64,000 nt of DNA from Diogma glabrata. Lineage: Eukaryota; Arthropoda; Insecta; Diptera; Cylindrotomidae. The notes beneath the pieces were generated by a model. That model was not told the origin of the DNA. It worked only from the letters and a program-made list of their open reading frames with translations, and searched no databases. Both the position numbers and the translations under genes were made by a program. This document shows, one piece after another, positions 60,731 through 64,000 of the stretch (its first letter is position 1; each line of letters begins with the position of its first letter). Location: NCBI GenBank assembly GCA_963693315.1, contig OY856187.1:393492409-393556408 (forward strand), written 5' to 3'.

Positions 60731-61138
60731 TAAAAAATGTGTGGATGTTATAAATAAATTTAAACCCTTTTATTAAATTTTAATTTTATATTTTGTACAC
60801 GTTTACTTGATATGAAATCACAAATATAATTGAATTTATATAATACAAATCTAAGTTACAAAGTTAATAAAAAAAAAATGATTTTTCATTTTCGAATTTT
60901 CGATTGTAGATGAATTCCTGTATGTTATAACAATCTACGAAGAATGCAATACTTTTTAGTACAAAATAAACATAATACAAGAATTCACCTACCATGAATA
61001 ATACTGTTATGATGTTTAATAAAAATAAACAATAAATAATATTGACAAGAAGTACAAATATTTTTTTCTTTAGGTTTTTCAATTATTTTTAAAGTGTTAA
61101 TTAATTTAATTTAAGTTATTTTATTTTATTATAGTTGC
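60731..61138. other. Untranslated region after pol
   Basis: Very A+T-rich, between the pol stop and the LTR. It likely holds the polypurine tract, which I cannot place with confidence. Confidence 0.45.
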
Positions 61139-64000
61139 TTATGAACATACCGCCGGCTTTGAACAGCTGGGTTCAACAGGAAGTCGTGCAAGTTTTGAAA
61201 GTGGTCTCTTTAACTCTCCGTTTTTAGTTTTTAATGTGACTACTCTGGTGAAACCATCGGATCCAGGATGCAATTTGATTATTTTACCCAGCAGCCATTT
61301 ACACACAGGAATGTTATCTTCTTTGATCACTACAATGTCATTAATATTTATGGACGAATTTTGTTTTAACCATTTTACTTTTTGTTGTAGGGATGTGATG
61401 TATTCCAGGTTCCATCGCTTCCAGAAATGTTGTTGCATATATTGTAGCATCTGCCAACGGGATAGATGTGATGGTTTAAGATGACTGACGTCACATTCCG
61501 GTATCTTTGTAGTTGCTTGTCCAATAAGGAAGTGTGACGGTGTAAGAGCATCAATTTCTTCAGATGACAACACACACAATGGGCGGGAATTTAGAATGCT
61601 CTCAATTTCTGTAAGGAGAGTGATCATTTCTTCCATGGTTAAAATAGTATCGCCAATAACACGTCGCAGATGGAACTTAGTAGACTTGATAGCAGATTCC
61701 CAAATACCACCAAAATGAGGTGCATTAGGTGGTATAAAATGCCAATTAATGGCGTTTCTGGAACAAAAATGAGAAATTTCATTAGATAGTTTAATACAAT
61801 TGCTAAAAGAGTATTGAAGTTGGTTGTTTGCGCCAATAAAATTGGAGCCGTTATCGCTGTAGATCTCCTGGCAACATCCACGACGAGCAACAAAGCGTTT
61901 TAGAGCAGCAAGAAATGCATCACTGCTGAGGTCAGTCACCAATTCAATGTGTATTGCTTTTGTACTAAGGCAGATGAATAAACATATATATGCTTTGTAG
62001 TTTTTCTGACCCCTTCCTTTAGTCAAATGAATTTGCAATGGCCCCGCATAGTCTACTCCCACTTTAATAAATGGACGAATCAGCTCAAGCCTATAACTGG
62101 GTAAGTTACCCATCAACTGTGTCTCATTTGTTGCCTTCTGCCTTACGCATTTAACACAATTGTGAATTACTTGACGTATCAAATTTTTGGCTCCAGGTAT
62201 CCAGTATTGCTGTCTTGATAAAGCGAGTAACAACGATGGTCCAGCGTGTTTATTGTTTCGATGCATCTCTTCAATAATTAGTTTAGATACAGGGGACTTG
62301 GATGATAAAATAATTGGGTGCCTTGTAGAAAATGACGAGTTGTAATTCTCCAATCTGCCTCCAACTCTTAAAACTCCAGAATCATCAATAAATGGACTGA
62401 GTGATTTTAAATTACTGCTGGGCTTGACCATTTGAGATACTTTGACGTCAGTTAGCTCTGGTAAGAAATACTTTCGCTGGTCATATCGGCATATGATGAA
62501 TAATGATTCGTAGAGTTCTTCTCGATTTACAAATAATTGGTTGCTTCCAGCTAATCGTTGCTTTTTTAAAGCTGCGATAAATCTTAATACATATGCCATT
62601 ATTCTTTGAATTTTGTGGAAAGATGAATGCTTAGAAATTAGGTTGTCGAGGACGTCATATTCTATAGTGGTGGTACAGCTTATATTTTCATTTGCTTGAA
62701 AATGTGCATAATTTATTTTTTGTGGTGGCCAACTTTCATTTGGCTGGGTTAACCAATCAGGTCCGTTCCACCAAAGTGCATTGCATTTTAGTTCGTGAGG
62801 AAAAAGCCCTCTCGAAGCTATGTCAGCTGGGTTTTGAGGTGAAGGCACGTGATACCAATGTGTTCTACCAAACAATGATAGCACCTGCGACGTGCGATTG
62901 GCAACAAAGGTGGGCCAGCGACGAGGATGAGATGAAAGCCAATCTAGCACGATTGTGGAGTCTGTCCACAAGTAAATATCCTGAACATTCACATTACTCT
63001 CACGTTTGACGAGATTGACTAAGTTGGTCAATAACACTGCACCGCATAGTTCTAAACGTGGAAGACTTTGTTGCTTTATAGGTGCAACTTTGGTTTTTGA
63101 GGTTATCAAGTGACAAAATGTTTCTCCCTTTTTGGTAATAATCTTGAAATAGACTACAGCGGCATATGCAAGCTGGCTGGCATCACAGAAGCCATGGAGC
63201 TCAATCTTGGATTCTTGAGATGTTTGAACATATCGTGGGATGGAAACTTCTTGAATTTTGGGAAGTGTTGATCGAATTAGTTCCCACTCTTTGGTTTCTG
63301 GCTCTGGTAACGGATCATTCCAATTCAGATTTAGGTACCATAGTCGTTGAATAAATATTTTTATTTTTACATTTACCGGAGCAATCCAACCCATAGGATC
63401 GAAAATCTTCCCTGCTTCTGATAATATTTTTCGTTTGGATAGCGGTATCGTACTCGCAGCTAAATCTACGTGAAAACTAAACTGATCTTTTGTTGGATCA
63501 TATTGCAAGCCTAACACCTTTACAGACTGATTAATAGTTGTGTCCTCAAAAGTTTTAATCTGGATGTCTTTTAATACTTCAGGAGAATTAGATATCCATT
63601 TCCGTAGCTTGAACCCGTACTTTAATAGTGTAGTTTTAGTGCTTGTTTTCAGATTGATCACTTGATCTAGAGTGTCTCCACCAGTCATGAGATCATCTAC
63701 ATATATATTTTGCTGTATAACTTTCGCTGTATCAGGTTCGGAATTCATAATATCACAGGCGACTTGATTAATAGCTTTCGTAGCTAAATATGATGCAGAT
63801 GCCAATCCATAGGTTACAGTACACAACTTAAAGTATCGGATGGGTTGCGATGAATCTTCTCGCCAAACAATTTTCTGGAAATTAGTGTCATCGTCATGAA
63901 TACGAATTTGGCGGTACATTTTTTCTATATCCGCACAAAAAACTATTCGATGCTCTCGGAAACGCAAAATTATGGCGTATAAAGTAGATTGAACTGTGGG
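61139..64000 (-). CDS. BEL/Pao pol polyprotein, partial (5' part beyond the window)
   Basis: Open from the right edge to a stop at 61139, over 950 codons. The first in-window residues continue upstream without a stop, so the start lies outside. Domains in order, counted from 63967: end of reverse transcriptase with VFCADIEKMY and YVDDLMTG (about 88-95), the Peptidase_A17-type region with GKIFDPMGW, RNase H with LHGFCDASQLAYAA, LWTDSTIVLDWL and NPADIASRG, the integrase zinc finger (HRNNKHAG ... CVKCVRQ), the integrase core with VGVDYAGPL, YSDNGSNF and the Glu region before SILNSRPL, then the C-terminal DUF5641 block. All catalytic residues I can check are intact, and there is no frame break. 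This is the best candidate for a recently active element in the window. Confidence 0.95.
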   Translation of the reverse strand, partial: PTVQSTLYAIILRFREHRIVFCADIEKMYRQIRIHDDDTNFQKIVWREDSSQPIRYFKLCTVTYGLASASYLATKAINQVACDIMNSEPDTAKVIQQNIYVDDLMTGGDTLDQVINLKTSTKTTLLKYGFKLRKWISNSPEVLKDIQIKTFEDTTINQSVKVLGLQYDPTKDQFSFHVDLAASTIPLSKRKILSEAGKIFDPMGWIAPVNVKIKIFIQRLWYLNLNWNDPLPEPETKEWELIRSTLPKIQEVSIPRYVQTSQESKIELHGFCDASQLAYAAVVYFKIITKKGETFCHLITSKTKVAPIKQQSLPRLELCGAVLLTNLVNLVKRESNVNVQDIYLWTDSTIVLDWLSSHPRRWPTFVANRTSQVLSLFGRTHWYHVPSPQNPADIASRGLFPHELKCNALWWNGPDWLTQPNESWPPQKINYAHFQANENISCTTTIEYDVLDNLISKHSSFHKIQRIMAYVLRFIAALKKQRLAGSNQLFVNREELYESLFIICRYDQRKYFLPELTDVKVSQMVKPSSNLKSLSPFIDDSGVLRVGGRLENYNSSFSTRHPIILSSKSPVSKLIIEEMHRNNKHAGPSLLLALSRQQYWIPGAKNLIRQVIHNCVKCVRQKATNETQLMGNLPSYRLELIRPFIKVGVDYAGPLQIHLTKGRGQKNYKAYICLFICLSTKAIHIELVTDLSSDAFLAALKRFVARRGCCQEIYSDNGSNFIGANNQLQYSFSNCIKLSNEISHFCSRNAINWHFIPPNAPHFGGIWESAIKSTKFHLRRVIGDTILTMEEMITLLTEIESILNSRPLCVLSSEEIDALTPSHFLIGQATTKIPECDVSHLKPSHLSRWQMLQYMQQHFWKRWNLEYITSLQQKVKWLKQNSSININDIVVIKEDNIPVCKWLLGKIIKLHPGSDGFTRVVTLKTKNGELKRPLSKLARLPVEPSCSKPAVCS

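Overview
The window looks like repeat-rich, A+T-rich (roughly 70 percent by eye) nuclear DNA of an arthropod, most likely an insect. There is no bacterial-style gene packing, no operon and no long chain of host exons. The recognisable content is the insect mobile-element repertoire: RTE- and Jockey-type LINEs, BEL/Pao and Ty3/gypsy LTR elements, Helitrons, hAT elements, and many fold-back elements with long inverted repeats. The only host-derived protein I can name is a fragment of nurim, an inner nuclear membrane protein, carried inside a repetitive element.

Layout. 1-11675: an inverted-repeat element whose left arm (1-208 and 10387-10570) is split by about 10.2 kb of inserted sequence. The inserted part holds a fold-back element (735-1967), a deleted Helitron with the end of its helicase (4762-5845) and a decayed RTE LINE (6177-9593). 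10830-12851: remnants of two uncharacterised multicopy proteins on the minus strand. 13204-15959: satellite-like units, three small fold-backs and a Helitron 3' end. 16421-20527: element A, a long non-coding element with short terminal inverted repeats. 20541-24486: a Helitron on the minus strand, interrupted by a 2.36-kb fold-back (21538-23897). 25600-26245: gypsy remnant. 26250-30240: mostly unassigned. 30262-31350: LINE endonuclease fragment. 31373-36095: a dispersed repeat interrupted by element B (31877-35357), a relative of A that carries the nurim fragment. 36214-37289: a hAT element with terminal repeats and a target duplication.

The clearest structure is a 14.4-kb composite at 39473-53881. 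It is a Jockey-type LINE on the minus strand, bounded by 13-bp direct repeats and opened at three places. The inserts are an LTR element of BEL/Pao type (41091-45005, LTRs at both ends, 5-bp target duplication), a palindromic element with TA duplication (45162-47515) and a satellite-bearing element (48643-52415). Removing each insert rejoins the LINE reading frame. The BEL/Pao insert is unusual: one open 938-codon frame has lost the DUF1759 part of gag, the reverse transcriptase and most of the integrase core, all without a frame break, and has a 58-residue segment repeated four times.

53895-60338 holds a 5'-truncated second copy of the RTE LINE, a palindrome made of two Helitron-like 3' ends (55058-55499), a 4.3-kb inverted repeat (55598-59922) with an exon-like frame in its spacer, and a hAT C-terminal remnant. 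60338-64000 is the 3' LTR and an intact, probably recently active BEL/Pao pol frame that runs off the right edge. Apart from that pol and the deleted BEL frame, all protein-coding matter I recognise is decayed.
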